DNA of 64,000 bases from Myxococcales bacterium (GCA_016720595.1 JADKKI010000011.1:1-64000); one strand, 5' to 3'; shown: positions 34,495 through 46,086, counted from the stretch's first letter. A program made the numbers and translations. The notes: generated from the sequence alone by a model not told the origin.

Positions 34495-36015
34495 GTGGCG
34501 CCGCCGCTGTTCCATCGCATCCTGATCGCCAACCGCGGCGAGGTCGCCGTCCGCGTCGCGCGTGCGTGCGACACGCTGGGCATCACGCCCGTGTTCGCGG
34601 TCAGCGAGGCGGATCGCGCCGCGCCGTACACGCGGGATCGCGAGATCGTCGTGCTCGGCCCCGGCCGCGCCGCGCACAGCTACCTCGATGTCGAGCGCGT
34701 GGTCCAGGCGGCCGTGCAGAGCCGGTGCTCGGCGCTCCACCCGGGCTGGGGCTTCCTGTCGGAGAACCCGCTGCTGGCCACGCTGTGTGCCCAGCACGGC
34801 GTGACGTTCATCGGGCCGCCGCCGCAGGTCACGCAGCTGATGGGCAGCAAGACCCGCGCGAAGGCGGCGATGCGTGCCGCCGGGATGAACGTGATCCCGG
34901 GCTCGCTCGGCGTGTTGAGCGGCATCGAGGACGCGAAGCGGGTCGCTGCGGAGATCGGCTTCCCGGTGCTGTTCAAGGCCGAGAACGGCGGCGGAGGGCG
35001 CGGCATGCGGATCGCCCGTGCGGCCGATCAGGTGGAGACCGCGTACACGGAGGCCCAGGCCGAGGCGCGAGCCGCGTTTGGCGGAGATCGCGTGTTCCTC
35101 GAGCGCTTGATCGAGGACGGCCGCCACGTGGAGATCCAGATCTTCGCGGACCGGTATGGCCACGCCGTGCACCTGGGCGAGCGTGACTGCACCGTCCAGC
35201 GCAACCACCAGAAGCTGATCGAAGAGAGCCCCTCCCCGGCGATCGACAACGATCTCCGCGTGGCCACCTGCACCGCCGCGGCGCGTGCCGCCGCTCGGGT
35301 CGGCTACGTGGGCGCCGGCACCATGGAGCTGCTGCTCGATCCCGATCCTTCGGGCCACGTGCTGCGGTTCATGGAGCTCAACTGCCGCCTGCAGGTCGAG
35401 CACACCGTCAGCGAAGAGCGCACCGGCAAGGATCTCGTGATCGCACAGATCGAGGTCGCCGCCGGCCGCCCGCTCGCGTGGACGCAGGACACGATCACGA
35501 TGAGCGGCCACGTGATCGAGTGCCGGATCAACGCGGAAGATCCGAGCGCGAACTTCGCCCCCGCCCCCGGGACCGTCACCGCCTGGCAGCCCCCGAGCGG
35601 CCCGGGGATCCGCGTCGACACGCACGTCGAGGCCGGCTACGTCGTCCCGCCGTTCTACGACTCCCTGCTCGCCAAGGTGATCGTCAAGGGCGCCGATCGC
35701 GCCGACGCGATCGAGCGCATGCTCGGCGCGCTGGGCGCGTTCCACGTCGCGGGCGTGCCGACGACGATCCCGATGCACCTCGCCATCCTGCGCAGCGAGG
35801 CGTTCCGGACCGGGCGGTACGACACGCGCTCGATCCCCGGGTGGGGGTTTCAGCGCCCGCACGGCGGCGAGCGCGCGCTTCCCCGCAAGGCTCGGGACCG
35901 TCCCCTCGCGGTATTCGCGCTTCGCGGGCAGGTTCCCAAGTTGAAACCGTCCCCTAGTGCTCGGACAGGTACTGCTTACACAGCGCGAGCAGCTCGGTGT
36001 CGGCCGGATCGTTGA
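34495..36015 (+). CDS. Biotin carboxylase subunit of an acyl-CoA carboxylase
   Basis: A 506-residue biotin carboxylase from GTG 34495. RILIANRGEVAVRVARAC starts the N-domain, HPGWGFLSENPLLA is the conserved substrate-loop, FKAENGGGGRGMRIA the ATP-grasp glycine loop, HLGERDCTVQRNHQKLIEE the catalytic core and FMELNCRLQVEHTVSE the metal/bicarbonate site (usual consensus MEMNTRLQVEHPVTE, so the T-to-C and P-to-T changes are unusual). It carboxylates biotin on a carrier protein using ATP and bicarbonate. The domain ends near residue 460; the last ~45 residues look non-native and run through a repeat-like stretch (35897-35955) into the convergent gene. The carrier and carboxyltransferase partners lie at 39779-42108. 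Confidence 0.9.
   Translation: MAPPLFHRILIANRGEVAVRVARACDTLGITPVFAVSEADRAAPYTRDREIVVLGPGRAAHSYLDVERVVQAAVQSRCSALHPGWGFLSENPLLATLCAQHGVTFIGPPPQVTQLMGSKTRAKAAMRAAGMNVIPGSLGVLSGIEDAKRVAAEIGFPVLFKAENGGGGRGMRIARAADQVETAYTEAQAEARAAFGGDRVFLERLIEDGRHVEIQIFADRYGHAVHLGERDCTVQRNHQKLIEESPSPAIDNDLRVATCTAAARAAARVGYVGAGTMELLLDPDPSGHVLRFMELNCRLQVEHTVSEERTGKDLVIAQIEVAAGRPLAWTQDTITMSGHVIECRINAEDPSANFAPAPGTVTAWQPPSGPGIRVDTHVEAGYVVPPFYDSLLAKVIVKGADRADAIERMLGALGAFHVAGVPTTIPMHLAILRSEAFRTGRYDTRSIPGWGFQRPHGGERALPRKARDRPLAVFALRGQVPKLKPSPSARTGTAYTARAARCRPDR
35897..35955. repeat. Short direct repeat ACCGTCCCCT at the 3' junction of two convergent genes
   Basis: ACCGTCCCCT occurs at 35897-35906 and again at 35946-35955, bracketing a GC-rich self-complementary stretch (cgcggtattcgcgcttcgcg). 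GGGACGGT-type motifs of this kind occur in small REP/MITE-like elements next to convergent gene ends in several bacteria; assignment here is tentative. Confidence 0.3.
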
Positions 36016-37745
36016 GCTCGGCGATCAGGACCTCCAGCCGTGCGCTCGCGCGACGATACGCGTGGAGCACCGCCTCGGTCGCGGGGGGCGGGTTCTTCGA
36101 GGTCGCCATCAGCTTCACGACCTGGCGCTGATCCTGCGACCGCTGCAGCGCGAAGCCGCTGTCGTCGAACAGCGCGGCGTACGCGGCGTACGCGTCCGCC
36201 GTCTTGCCCTCGCGCGCTGCGCCGACGATGCGCTTGACGGTGGTGGCCAGGGTCTCCTTGCTGTTGGCCTCGATCGGGATCGGAATCGGGATCGGTTGCG
36301 ACGTTGCCTGGGCGACGGGCGGGCGCGGGCTCCACGATCACGCTCGACGATGACGACGACGCGGGCATCGACGACGACGACGACGCGGACATCGCCGCGG
36401 CGAGGGCATCCTCGATCGAGGACGTGGCCGCTACGCTGACCTTCGGCGCAGCGGGCGGGGCTGCCTCGGGGGCAGGCGCCACGACGACCGGCACGGCCTC
36501 GGGGATCGGCTCGGGCGCCGCCGGATCCTTCCGGTACAGGGCCGGCTCGACATAGATCTCGCCGGGGACCGGAGTCCGCGCGCGCTGCCACTCGAGGCCG
36601 AGCGGCTCGAACCGCGGGCGCAGGTGACGCGGCAGGCGCCCCACCTTCTCGAGCAGCGACGTGGTGGAGACGAAGATCTCCTCGCGTCGATCGTTGCCGA
36701 GGAGCCGCCGGATCACGAGCTCGCTGGGCGACAGCGAGTGGTTGCGAATCTGCTGCACGATCGGCGCCGCGGCTTCGATCACGCGCTTCGCCACGGCACC
36801 GAGATCGTCGCCGTCGGCCATCGGTGCATTGTCGAGCGTGGCGATCACCACGCGCCGGGCGACCGCCGCGTGCGTGGTGAGCAGATCGAGCGCGCGGTCC
36901 TTCAGGGTCAGGAGGCGCTGCCGATCATCCTCTCCGACATCGACGGTGCTGACCTCGCGGCCGCCGACGAGCGTGACGTTGACCTCGTTGTCCCGGATCT
37001 CCACATCGAGCCCCGTGGCCGCGTGTGGCGTGGTGCGGATCGCGATGTGATAGCCGTTCGCGTCGGTGGAGAACGCATCGATGCTGTACTGATCGATCCG
37101 CTGCGGACGGGTCTTCGTGGCCTTCTTCAGCCAGCCACTCGCCTCCGGGATCGCGAGCTCGATCTGGGTCACCAGGTCGCCGACCTTCAGCCCGTTGGCG
37201 GCTGGATGGGTGGCTTGCAGCTCGATCGCGCACTTCCAGGCCAGCCCGAACGGGGCGCTGCCGGTGATCTCGCCGGTGTAGCGCCCGTTGCTGTCGAGGT
37301 GCGCGCTGAGCCCCCAGGTGCCCTCGTGCAGGCCGTGGATCGAGACCCACTTCGCGAACGATTCGAGGCAGCCATCCCGCTCCTCGCGATCCCGAGCGGC
37401 CATCGCGGCACCATCCGCCGACAGCTTGGCCTCGAGCTCCGCGAGCGTGGTGGAGATCGCGTGTTCGGCGGCCGACATCACGCGCTTGACCGCGCGCATC
37501 GAGATCGACTCCGGTCCGTCGGTGTTCGCGCCCTCGGCAGCGTCGATCACCAGCGCCTTGAGCCCGGCGATCCTCACCCGCTCCGTCTCGGCGTGCTCGA
37601 TCACCGCCTTGTGGTCACGCCGGAGCGCGTTGATCCGCTCCTGCGCGAGCAGCAAGTGCACGCAGAACTCGAGCGCATCGCGCAGGTACGCGAGGAAGTT
37701 CGATTGCAGTGGAGAGGGCGTCGAATCGCCGTAGAGGTACTTCAC
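35954..37745 (-). CDS. Conserved hypothetical protein with coiled coil, frameshifted near 36318
   Basis: A protein of about 597 residues read in two frames. From ATG 37745 (MKYLYGDSTPSPLQSNFLAY) a continuous frame encodes an N-terminal helical region, an alpha/beta domain, helices around VIEAAAPIVQQIRNHSLSPS and a Pro/Ala/Ser-rich linker. At about 36316-36320 (revcomp cccgcgcccgcccgtc) the frame must shift by one base: after it QATSQPIPIPIPIEANSKET leads to a coherent helical C-terminus ending in LALCKQYLSEH and a stop at 35954-35956, whereas the unshifted frame gives Arg-rich nonsense to 35976. No family was recognised. The KYLYGDSTP start suggests a conserved myxobacterial family. It is convergent with the biotin carboxylase gene. 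Confidence 0.7.
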
Positions 37746-37882
37746 GCGCCTCCCTCCGGCTCACACCCACGAATCTCGACGCTCGGACCGGCCCCGTGCC
37801 TTCGTTCGCACATCGGATCCAGTGTACCCGGCAGCCGGCCCCGCTCGCGCGCCCGGGACGTGGGAACTGTCGCCAGAGCTGT

Positions 37883-39619
37883 TCAGCGGCCCATGGCGCG
37901 GGTGGGCTCGTGTGGCTTGTCGCCCCGCAGCTCGCCCAGCGCCTCGCTCGGGAGCGGGAACCAGCGCAGCTGCTCGAAGTCCGCGTTGTGCGGCGGCTCG
38001 GGCAGCTGCAGCGCACCGAACTTCTCCGCGCTCGCGGCGATGATGCGGCGGGCCTCGTCGAGGTAGCTCGGCAGCACCCACTCCGGCTCACTCGCGTGAC
38101 GCGAGCGGTACGCCAGATCACCCGTGCGGTAGGACAGCTCGCTGAGCCGCATCGCCGGCGTGGCGATCGCGTTGCGGTGAGCCCACGAGCCGGTGTCCGG
38201 ATCGAAGGTGTAGTCGGGGAGCAGCCGCCAGCCATCGTTCGCGATCAGGTGGATCGCATCGAGCAGGAACTGGAACTGGGTCTCCGACAGGAAGTAGTTG
38301 AAGTTGACGCGGATCCAGCCCGGCTTGATGCCCTCGCAGCCGCGCACGATCTCGCGCTCGAACTCCTTACTGGTCTCGAGATCGATCCCGAGCAGCCGGT
38401 GCCCGTACGGCCCCGCGCAGCCGCAGCCGCCGCGCGATTGGATGCCGAACAGATCGTTCAGCAGCGCCACGATGAAGTTGTGGTGGAGGTAGCCCTTGCT
38501 GTGCCGGACCACGAACGAGACGATCGAGAGCCGCCACGCGGACTGGTTCCCGAGGATGTACAGGTTCGGGTTGGCCGACCACGAGGCGATCGCGCGATCG
38601 ATGAAGTCCACCTCGCGCTCGCGGATGGCCTCGGCGCCCACGGCCTCCTTGAGCTGGAACACGAGCCCCGCTCGGATCGACTCGATGATCGCGGGGGTCC
38701 CGCCCTCTTCCCGGTGCACCGGATCGGTGACGTACAGGTGCTCGCTCATGTTGACGTAGGCGACCGTGCCGCCACCTGGGCATGCAGGCACCGTGTTGCG
38801 CAGCAGGTGGCGCTTGACCACCAGCACGCCCGGCGTCTGCGGGCCGCCGATGAACTTGTGCGGCGAGATGAACACCGCGTCCTTGGCCGCGAGCGGATCG
38901 TCCTCGGCGTTCATCGCGATCTGGACGTACGGCCCCGCGGCCGCGTAGTCCCAGAACGAGTGCGCACCGTGCTGGTGCAAGAGCCGCGAGATCGCGTTGG
39001 TGTCCGAGGCGATCCCCGTGACGTTCGAGGCGGCCGAGAAGCTGCCGATCTTGAGCGGCCGCGCAGCGAACCGCACGAGCTCCTTCTCGAGGTGCGCGAG
39101 ATCCACGTGCCCATCGGCATCCTCCTGGATCACCACCACATCCGCGATCGATTCGCGCCACGGCAGCTCGTTGGAGTGGTGCTCGAACGGACCGATGAAC
39201 ACGACCGGGCGCTCGGCCTCGGGGATCTTGTCGGAGAACCCGTAGCGCGCATCGAGATCCGCCGGGACCCGCAGGTTCATGCAATCGATCAGCTTGTTGA
39301 TCGCACCGGTGGCGCCCGAGCCCGTGAAGATCACCAGATCGTCCGCGCCGCCGCCGACCGCCCGGTGGATGACCTGCCGCGCGTCATCGCGGAACTGCGT
39401 GGTCTGCCGGCCGGTGCCCGAGCTCTCGGTGTGCGTGTTCGCGTAGAGCGGCATCACCTCGTCGCGGATGAAGTCCTCGATGAACGACAGCGAGCGCCCC
39501 GAGGCCGTGTAGTCCGCGTAGGTCACGCGCCGGACCCCGTACGGGCCTTCGAGGGCGCAATCGTCGCCGATGATCGAGGTGCGGATCGTCTCGATCAGCC
39601 GAGCGCTCGCCGGGTGCAT
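37883..39619 (-). CDS. Class V aminotransferase (cysteine-desulfurase-like fold)
   Basis: A 578-residue PLP enzyme from ATG 39619. [19 protein letters not shown] opens the fold, [19 protein letters not shown] and [15 protein letters not shown] are the cofactor-phosphate region, [16 protein letters not shown] and [10 protein letters not shown] follow, WDYAAAGPY contains the Asp, and [17 protein letters not shown] has the PLP Lys in PHKF. Members of this branch are larger than SufS/NifS and have an extra C-terminal domain. Substrate unknown: desulfurase or another beta/gamma-elimination are possible. [11 protein letters not shown] carries closely spaced Cys. The frame is open much further upstream but that part is antisense to the carboxyltransferase gene and not coding. 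Confidence 0.87.
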   Translation of the reverse strand: MHPASARLIETIRTSIIGDDCALEGPYGVRRVTYADYTASGRSLSFIEDFIRDEVMPLYANTHTESSGTGRQTTQFRDDARQVIHRAVGGGADDLVIFTGSGATGAINKLIDCMNLRVPADLDARYGFSDKIPEAERPVVFIGPFEHHSNELPWRESIADVVVIQEDADGHVDLAHLEKELVRFAARPLKIGSFSAASNVTGIASDTNAISRLLHQHGAHSFWDYAAAGPYVQIAMNAEDDPLAAKDAVFISPHKFIGGPQTPGVLVVKRHLLRNTVPACPGGGTVAYVNMSEHLYVTDPVHREEGGTPAIIESIRAGLVFQLKEAVGAEAIREREVDFIDRAIASWSANPNLYILGNQSAWRLSIVSFVVRHSKGYLHHNFIVALLNDLFGIQSRGGCGCAGPYGHRLLGIDLETSKEFEREIVRGCEGIKPGWIRVNFNYFLSETQFQFLLDAIHLIANDGWRLLPDYTFDPDTGSWAHRNAIATPAMRLSELSYRTGDLAYRSRHASEPEWVLPSYLDEARRIIAASAEKFGALQLPEPPHNADFEQLRWFPLPSEALGELRGDKPHEPTRAMGR

Positions 39620-39778
39620 CCACCTCCGATAGCACGACGGCGGGCGCCCTGGGACGCCATCGTCGGCCCTCGTCGGCCCTCGGCGTGACGCACCGGGACG
39701 AGGGGCCCCCGCCGGTGCCGCGGATCCGTCTCGAGCACCCGCCCAGGGGATCCACCGATGGTGTAGCGTCGCCTCCCC

Positions 39779-41505
<1,727 letters not shown>

Positions 41506-41509
<4 letters not shown>

Positions 41510-42108
41510 CCACCGGCCGCATGCATGCGCGCTCGCTCGTGACCGCCTCGCGCCCCGCGGCCCAGACCGATCAGCTCGAGCTCGAGCTGCTCGCTCCGGC
41601 CCCTGGCATGTTCCGCACCGCCGTCCACGTCGGTGACGTGGTGCGACCCGGCGAGGTGCTCGGCGCACTCGAGGTGCTCGGTCAGGTGATCGAGCTGGTG
41701 GCGCCGCAGGTGGGCGGGGCCGTGGTCGCGCTCCGCGAGCCGCACCTGGCGCGCACCGCCGTCGAGCACGGCGCGGTGCTCGTGACGCTGGATCCTCGCG
41801 CCTCCGCGAGCACCGCCGCAGCCGTGACCACAGAGGCGGCGTCGCTTGCACTGGGCCTGGTGTTCCGCGCCCCGACCAGCGGCAGGTTCTATGGCCGCTC
41901 CGCCCCCGACAAGCCGGTGTTCGTGACGGTCGGCGACGAGCTCGTCCCCGGAGCCACGGTGTGCCTGCTCGAGGTGATGAAGACGTTCCACCGCGTGACC
42001 TATGGCGGTGCGAACCTGCCCGAGCGAGCCCGCGTGCGCGAGCTCCTGGTCTCCGATGGTGCCGACGTCACGGCCGGCGATCCGCTGCTCGCGCTCGAGC
42101 CCGCGTGA
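41506..42108 (+). CDS. Biotin carboxyl-carrier protein
   Basis: A 200-residue protein from ATG 41506, overlapping the carboxyltransferase stop. It contains two lipoyl/biotinyl-type halves: [20 protein letters not shown] with [14 protein letters not shown] (no Lys, so not biotinylated), and [20 protein letters not shown] with [12 protein letters not shown], where EVMK has the biotin-accepting Lys. The degenerate first half is unusual. It serves as carrier for the carboxylase formed with 34495-36015 and 39779-41509. Confidence 0.85.
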
Positions 42109-42111
42109 TCG

Positions 42112-42504
42112 TCAGTACGTGATGTAAGGGCCGCTGCCCTCGACTTCCTCGTCCTCGCCCTCGGGCTCGTCGTCGATCACGCCCGCGGCGACGTTCGCGC
42201 CTTGCAGCACGAAGATCTTCACCGCCGATTGCGGGATCCGCGCATTGGGCGCCACGCGCCGGAGGATCGAGAGGATGTTGCGCTGGATGTCGTCGATCTC
42301 GGTGACCGCCGGGCCCGGCTTGATCACCTTCCCGATCCAGCGCTCCTTGTCCTTCTCGTCCCCGATCTCGAGCACGCGGAGGAAGTCCTCCGAGCTGCCA
42401 TCGAAGTACTTCTTGTCACCTGGCTTCGACAGCGCGAGCCCCTCGCGGAGCTTGCTGTCGATCTTGGTGGCGAAGAACAGCGAGCAGGTCTTATCAAGCT
42501 TCAT
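42112..42504 (-). CDS. Conserved hypothetical protein downstream of tRNA-Gln
   Basis: A 130-residue protein from ATG 42504, only 20 bases after the 3' end of tRNA-Gln on the same strand; an upstream in-frame ATG at 42534 would start inside the tRNA and is rejected. The sequence is soluble and charged: SLFFATKIDSKLREGLAL, FDGSSEDFLRVLEIGDEKDK and a very acidic C-terminus (DDEPEGEDEEVEGS). No family recognised. Proximity suggests read-through from the tRNA promoter. Convergent with the biotin-carrier gene, three bases from its end. Confidence 0.65.
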   Translation of the reverse strand: MKLDKTCSLFFATKIDSKLREGLALSKPGDKKYFDGSSEDFLRVLEIGDEKDKERWIGKVIKPGPAVTEIDDIQRNILSILRRVAPNARIPQSAVKIFVLQGANVAAGVIDDEPEGEDEEVEGSGPYITY

Positions 42505-42523
42505 GGTTGTCCCGTCCCATTCG

Positions 42524-42594
42524 TTCGGGGACAAGGATTCGAACCTTGATGGGCAGCTCCAAAGGCTCCTGTCCTGCCATTAGACGATCCCCGA
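42524..42594 (-). tRNA. tRNA-Gln(TTG)
   Basis: A 71-base cloverleaf: acceptor TCGGGGA/TCCCCGA, D-arm GTC-TAATGGCAG-GAC, anticodon loop CTTTGGA with anticodon TTG, T-arm CAAGG-TTCGAAT-CCTTG and discriminator A. The anticodon stem GGAGC/GCTGC has one G-G mismatch. CCA is not encoded. Confidence 0.88.
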
Positions 42595-42748
42595 GCATGC
42601 GGCACGATAGCCCATCCTCGTCGGTGTCGCCACCCATGTTACTGATTTCCTTGGGAGGTTGGCTACTTCGACGCACGAGCGCCGTGCCAGAACGAGCACG
42701 ACCACCCTTGCCTGCTTGGTGCGAACCCATTAGGTTCTCGCCCCACTC

Positions 42749-42823
42749 GGCGCGGTAGCTCAGTGGTAGAGCAGGGGTCTCATAAGCCCTTGGTCGGCAG
42801 TTCAACTCTGCCTCGCGCCACCA
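42749..42823 (+). tRNA. tRNA-Met(CAT)
   Basis: A 75-base cloverleaf including an encoded CCA: acceptor GGCGCGG/TCGCGCC (one G-U), D-arm GCTC...GAGC, anticodon loop CTCATAA (anticodon CAT), T-arm GGCAG-TTCAACT-CTGCC. It lacks the initiator features (three GC pairs beside the loop, unpaired first base), so an elongator; a CAT isoleucine tRNA modified to lysidine cannot be excluded by eye. Confidence 0.92.
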
Positions 42824-42931
42824 CTTCCTGAACTCCCAACCCCCCTGCTCGACGAGCCCTGCTCGCTTGTGGTGGAGGGGGCTACACGGCCCCACCGGGC
42901 GGGCTGTGGGGCTGGGTGATACGATATTCCA

Positions 42932-44437
42932 ATGGGAAGACTCGCCCTCGTGGGGCTGGTCGTGGTCGCGCTTGGCTGCGGCAATCACGGCTCGTATGTC
43001 TGTTCGTCGTCCACGCAGTGCGTGCTCGAATCCGTCAACGGAACCTGCGAGGCCCAGGGCTACTGCAGCTTCCCGGATACCGAGTGCCCGAGCGGCTCGC
43101 GGTTCGAGAGCAACGCCGGTGACAGCCTTGGTGGAACGTGTGTCCCCGAGGGCAACATGCCCGACGGCGGCGAGGCCACCACGTGTGGCGCCGTGGGTCA
43201 GGCGTGCTGCGCTGCGAGCGAGGCGAGCTCGCCGTGTCTCGACAATGGGTTCTGCTCGAGCGGCACGTGCGCCCAGTGCGTCACCGATATGGCCACCGGC
43301 CTGCGCCACAATTGCTACCTGAAGGCCGACCACACGATCTGGTGCTCCGGCGAGAACAACTCCGGGCAGCTCGGCAACGGTGGCACCTCGGCGATCCCGA
43401 CGCCGACGCCAGTGCAGGTCCGCGACATGACGAACGCCCCGGTCACCGATGCGGTAGCGCTCGGGATGGGCGGCGTGCACTCGTGCGCGATCCGCGCGGG
43501 CGGCGCGGTGTGGTGCTGGGGCGAGAACGACACCTGCGCCAATGGCGGCCAGCTCGGCGATGGCACCACCACCAGCCGCAATCGCGCGGTGCCGGTGATC
43601 AAGACCGATAACTCACCGCTGACCAACGTCGTCGAGGTCTCCGCCTCGTACTGCAACACGTGCGCGCGCGACAGCAGCGGAGGCGTGTGGTGCTGGGGTG
43701 ACAACGGCAACAACCGCCTCGGCGATGGCACGCTGGTCTCGCGCACCCGTGCGGCACCAGTGCTCGTTGCCGCGGGTGGGGCCGCGTTCGCCGGCGCCGC
43801 GTCGATCAGCGTGGGCGATCAGCACAGCTGCGTGCGCAAGACCAACGGCGAGGTGTGGTGCTGGGGCTCGAACTTTGCCGGGCAGGTCGGTGACACCACC
43901 ACCACCAACGCGCCCGTGCCGACCAAGGTGTTGGATGGAGCGATCTCGGCATCTGCCGGCCGCTATCACTCGTGCGCGGTCAAGGCCGACAACTCGGTGT
44001 GGTGCTGGGGCCAGGGCTTCCAGGGCCGCCTCGGCAACGGCACGGGAGATCGAGATCGGGGCACGGCCCTCGACGTGCTCGTCCCCGCCCCGGTGCTGAC
44101 CAGCCTCGGGGGTGCGCCGTTCGGCGGCGCGGCGTCGGTGGCCGCTGGGTCGGTGAGCTGCGCGCTCGGCATCTCGAAGGCTGCGTCGTGCTGGGGCGTC
44201 AGCAACTACGGGCAGACCGGGACCGGCGGCGGCACGTTCGTGCCCGCGCCCGTGATCGGTCTCGATGGCAAGGCGCTGACCTCGGTGGAGCGGCTCGTCA
44301 CCGGGTTCACGCGCGTGTGCGCGTTCCTGACCAACGGCAAGCTCGTGTGCTGGGGCCGCAACAGCGAGGGCGAGTTCGGCGATGGGACGCTCGTCAATCA
44401 CGGGCTCGCGAGCCCGATCAAGTTGAGCTGCCCCTGA
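42932..44437 (+). CDS. RCC1-repeat lipoprotein
   Basis: A 501-residue lipoprotein from ATG 42932 (signal MGRLALVGLVVVALGC, lipobox ALGC). Residues ~25-115 are a Cys-rich module resembling small disulfide domains (CSSSTQCVLESVNGTC, CQ/CP pairs). From ~120 on there are about seven RCC1/BNR-type blades of the form HSCAxxxxGxVWCWGxNxxGQLG (e.g. HSCAIRAGGAVWCWGEN, HSCVRKTNGEVWCWGSN, HSCAVKADNSVWCWGQ), enough for one seven-bladed propeller. It probably binds proteins at the surface. The stop overlaps the Ser/Thr kinase ATG (TGATG). Confidence 0.87.
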   Translation: MGRLALVGLVVVALGCGNHGSYVCSSSTQCVLESVNGTCEAQGYCSFPDTECPSGSRFESNAGDSLGGTCVPEGNMPDGGEATTCGAVGQACCAASEASSPCLDNGFCSSGTCAQCVTDMATGLRHNCYLKADHTIWCSGENNSGQLGNGGTSAIPTPTPVQVRDMTNAPVTDAVALGMGGVHSCAIRAGGAVWCWGENDTCANGGQLGDGTTTSRNRAVPVIKTDNSPLTNVVEVSASYCNTCARDSSGGVWCWGDNGNNRLGDGTLVSRTRAAPVLVAAGGAAFAGAASISVGDQHSCVRKTNGEVWCWGSNFAGQVGDTTTTNAPVPTKVLDGAISASAGRYHSCAVKADNSVWCWGQGFQGRLGNGTGDRDRGTALDVLVPAPVLTSLGGAPFGGAASVAAGSVSCALGISKAASCWGVSNYGQTGTGGGTFVPAPVIGLDGKALTSVERLVTGFTRVCAFLTNGKLVCWGRNSEGEFGDGTLVNHGLASPIKLSCP

Positions 44438-46086
44438 TGATCCCAGCCACCGAGATCCAGCACGGAACCACGCTCGGCAAGTACGAGATCCTCCGCAAGC
44501 TCGCGACCGGTGGCATGGCCGAGATCTATCTGGCGCGCGTGCGTGGCACCGCCGGGTTCGAGAAGATGGTGGTGCTCAAGCGGATCCTCCCCAGCGTGGC
44601 GAACGATCCGAAGTTCGTGCAGATGTTCCTCGACGAGGCCCGCCTCGCCGCCACGCTGCAGCACCCGAACATCGCGGACGTCTATGACGTGGGCGAGGTG
44701 GCCGGGCAGTACTTCTTCACGATGGAGTACATCCACGGCGACGATGCCCGCTCGATCCGGATCGCGAGCCACCAGCGGCAAGTCGCGATCCCGCTGCCGA
44801 TCGGCCTGGCGATCGCACATGGCACCGCCTCGGCGCTCGACTACGCCCACGAGAAGACCGGCCCCGATGGCCGTCCGCTCGGCATCGTCCATCGCGATGT
44901 CTCTTCGAGCAACATCCTCGTCAGCTTCGACGGCGCGGTGAAGCTCGTGGACTTCGGGATCGCGCGCGCCACGGCGAGCCAGCACAAGACCCAGACCGGC
45001 ACGCTCAAGGGAAAGATCCCGTACATGTCCCCGGAGCAGTGCCGCGGCGGGAACCTCGATCGCCGCAGCGATCTGTTCTCCCTCGGCGTGGTGCTCTACG
45101 AGCTGACCACCAATCGCCGGCCGTTCCGCGGCAACGGCGACTTCGAGATCATGGAGCAGATCGTCCACGGTGCCGCGCCGCCGCCCACCTCGTTCGCGGC
45201 CAGCTATCCGATGGACCTCGAGGCGATCGTGATGAAGCTGCTCGCGCGCGATCCGGCCGCCCGTTACCAGTCTGCGGACGAGGTGATCCACGCCCTCGAA
45301 TCGATGATGTCGGCGCGTGGCCTGTTCGGCTCCGCCAAGCAGGTCAGCCGGTTCATGCGCGATCTGTTCAAGGACAAGCTCGCGAAGTGGGAGCAGGCCG
45401 AGACCGCCGGCGTGTCGCTCGGCCAGTTCGTGGCGGAGACGATCACGTCCGAGAGCAAGCGCTCCGAGCTGATCACGCCGGTGTCGTCGTTCCCCGCGGT
45501 GATGCCCGACGAGGAGACCGAGATGCTCCTCGGCGGCGCAGCCGAGAGCACACCGGCTCCGATGCCTGCACCCGCGCGTCGCTCCGCGCCGATGGCGGCA
45601 CCGCGCCCCGCAAGCGAGCCGAGCGCCGCCGTGCTGCCCGAATATCCGGCCCGCCGGAGTCGCCGCTGGATGGTGATCGCTGGTGCCGCCGTCGTCACGG
45701 TGGTCGTCGCAGTCCTGCTGTGGCCGAGGTCCAACGGCGGGACGCCTGAGGCCGCACCGACCACCACCGCGCCGACGACCACCACCGCGCCGACGACCAC
45801 CGCGCCGACGACGACCACCACCGCGCCGACGACCACCACCGCGCCGACGACCACCGCGCCCACGACCACCGCGCCCACGACCACCGCGCCGACGACCACC
45901 GCGCCACGACCACCACCACCGCGCCGACCACCACCGACGACCGCCAAGCCGACGACCACCAAGCCGACCAAGCCGACCAACACCACCAAGCCGACGAACA
46001 CCACGAAGCCGGTCAAGCCGACCAAGCCCGGGAAGCCCAAGGAGCCAACATGGGATCCAAACTCGCCATTCTTGCCGCCGGGCTGA
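44437..46086 (+). CDS. Transmembrane Ser/Thr protein kinase with PTTTA-repeat extracytoplasmic tail
   Basis: A 549-residue Hanks-type kinase, ATG 44437. N-lobe: GKYEILRKLATGGMAEIYLA and MVVLKRIL (catalytic Lys). C-lobe: IVHRDVSSSNILVS (HRD), KLVDFGIARA (DFG) and KGKIPYMSPEQ. All active-site residues are present. After the kinase (~1-285) comes a juxtamembrane region with Pro/Ala, one membrane helix (WMVIAGAAVVTVVVAVLLW at ~408-426) and a periplasmic tail of TTTAP/KPT repeats (~435-535) suited to span peptidoglycan. Sensing may be through the tail or through partners. Coupled to the RCC1 lipoprotein upstream and overlapping the TPR protein downstream by 37 bases. Confidence 0.92.
   Translation: MIPATEIQHGTTLGKYEILRKLATGGMAEIYLARVRGTAGFEKMVVLKRILPSVANDPKFVQMFLDEARLAATLQHPNIADVYDVGEVAGQYFFTMEYIHGDDARSIRIASHQRQVAIPLPIGLAIAHGTASALDYAHEKTGPDGRPLGIVHRDVSSSNILVSFDGAVKLVDFGIARATASQHKTQTGTLKGKIPYMSPEQCRGGNLDRRSDLFSLGVVLYELTTNRRPFRGNGDFEIMEQIVHGAAPPPTSFAASYPMDLEAIVMKLLARDPAARYQSADEVIHALESMMSARGLFGSAKQVSRFMRDLFKDKLAKWEQAETAGVSLGQFVAETITSESKRSELITPVSSFPAVMPDEETEMLLGGAAESTPAPMPAPARRSAPMAAPRPASEPSAAVLPEYPARRSRRWMVIAGAAVVTVVVAVLLWPRSNGGTPEAAPTTTAPTTTTAPTTTAPTTTTTAPTTTTAPTTTAPTTTAPTTTAPTTTAPRPPPPRRPPPTTAKPTTTKPTKPTNTTKPTNTTKPVKPTKPGKPKEPTWDPNSPFLPPG
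45757..45905 (+). repeat. Tandem PTTTA-coding repeat
   Basis: Units of 15-18 bases (core gcgccgacgaccacc) repeat about nine times, giving TTTAP/TTTTAP peptides in the kinase tail. A slip around 45903-45935 produces an out-of-frame patch read as PRPPPPRRPPP before the TKP frame resumes. Confidence 0.85.

Noticed and set aside
42749..42823. Initiator tRNA
   Set aside because: The first base pair and the pairs beside the anticodon loop do not fit an initiator; elongator Met is preferred.
42494..43480. A minus-strand open frame across the two tRNAs
   Set aside because: It runs through both tRNA genes and is antisense to the RCC1 lipoprotein signal region.
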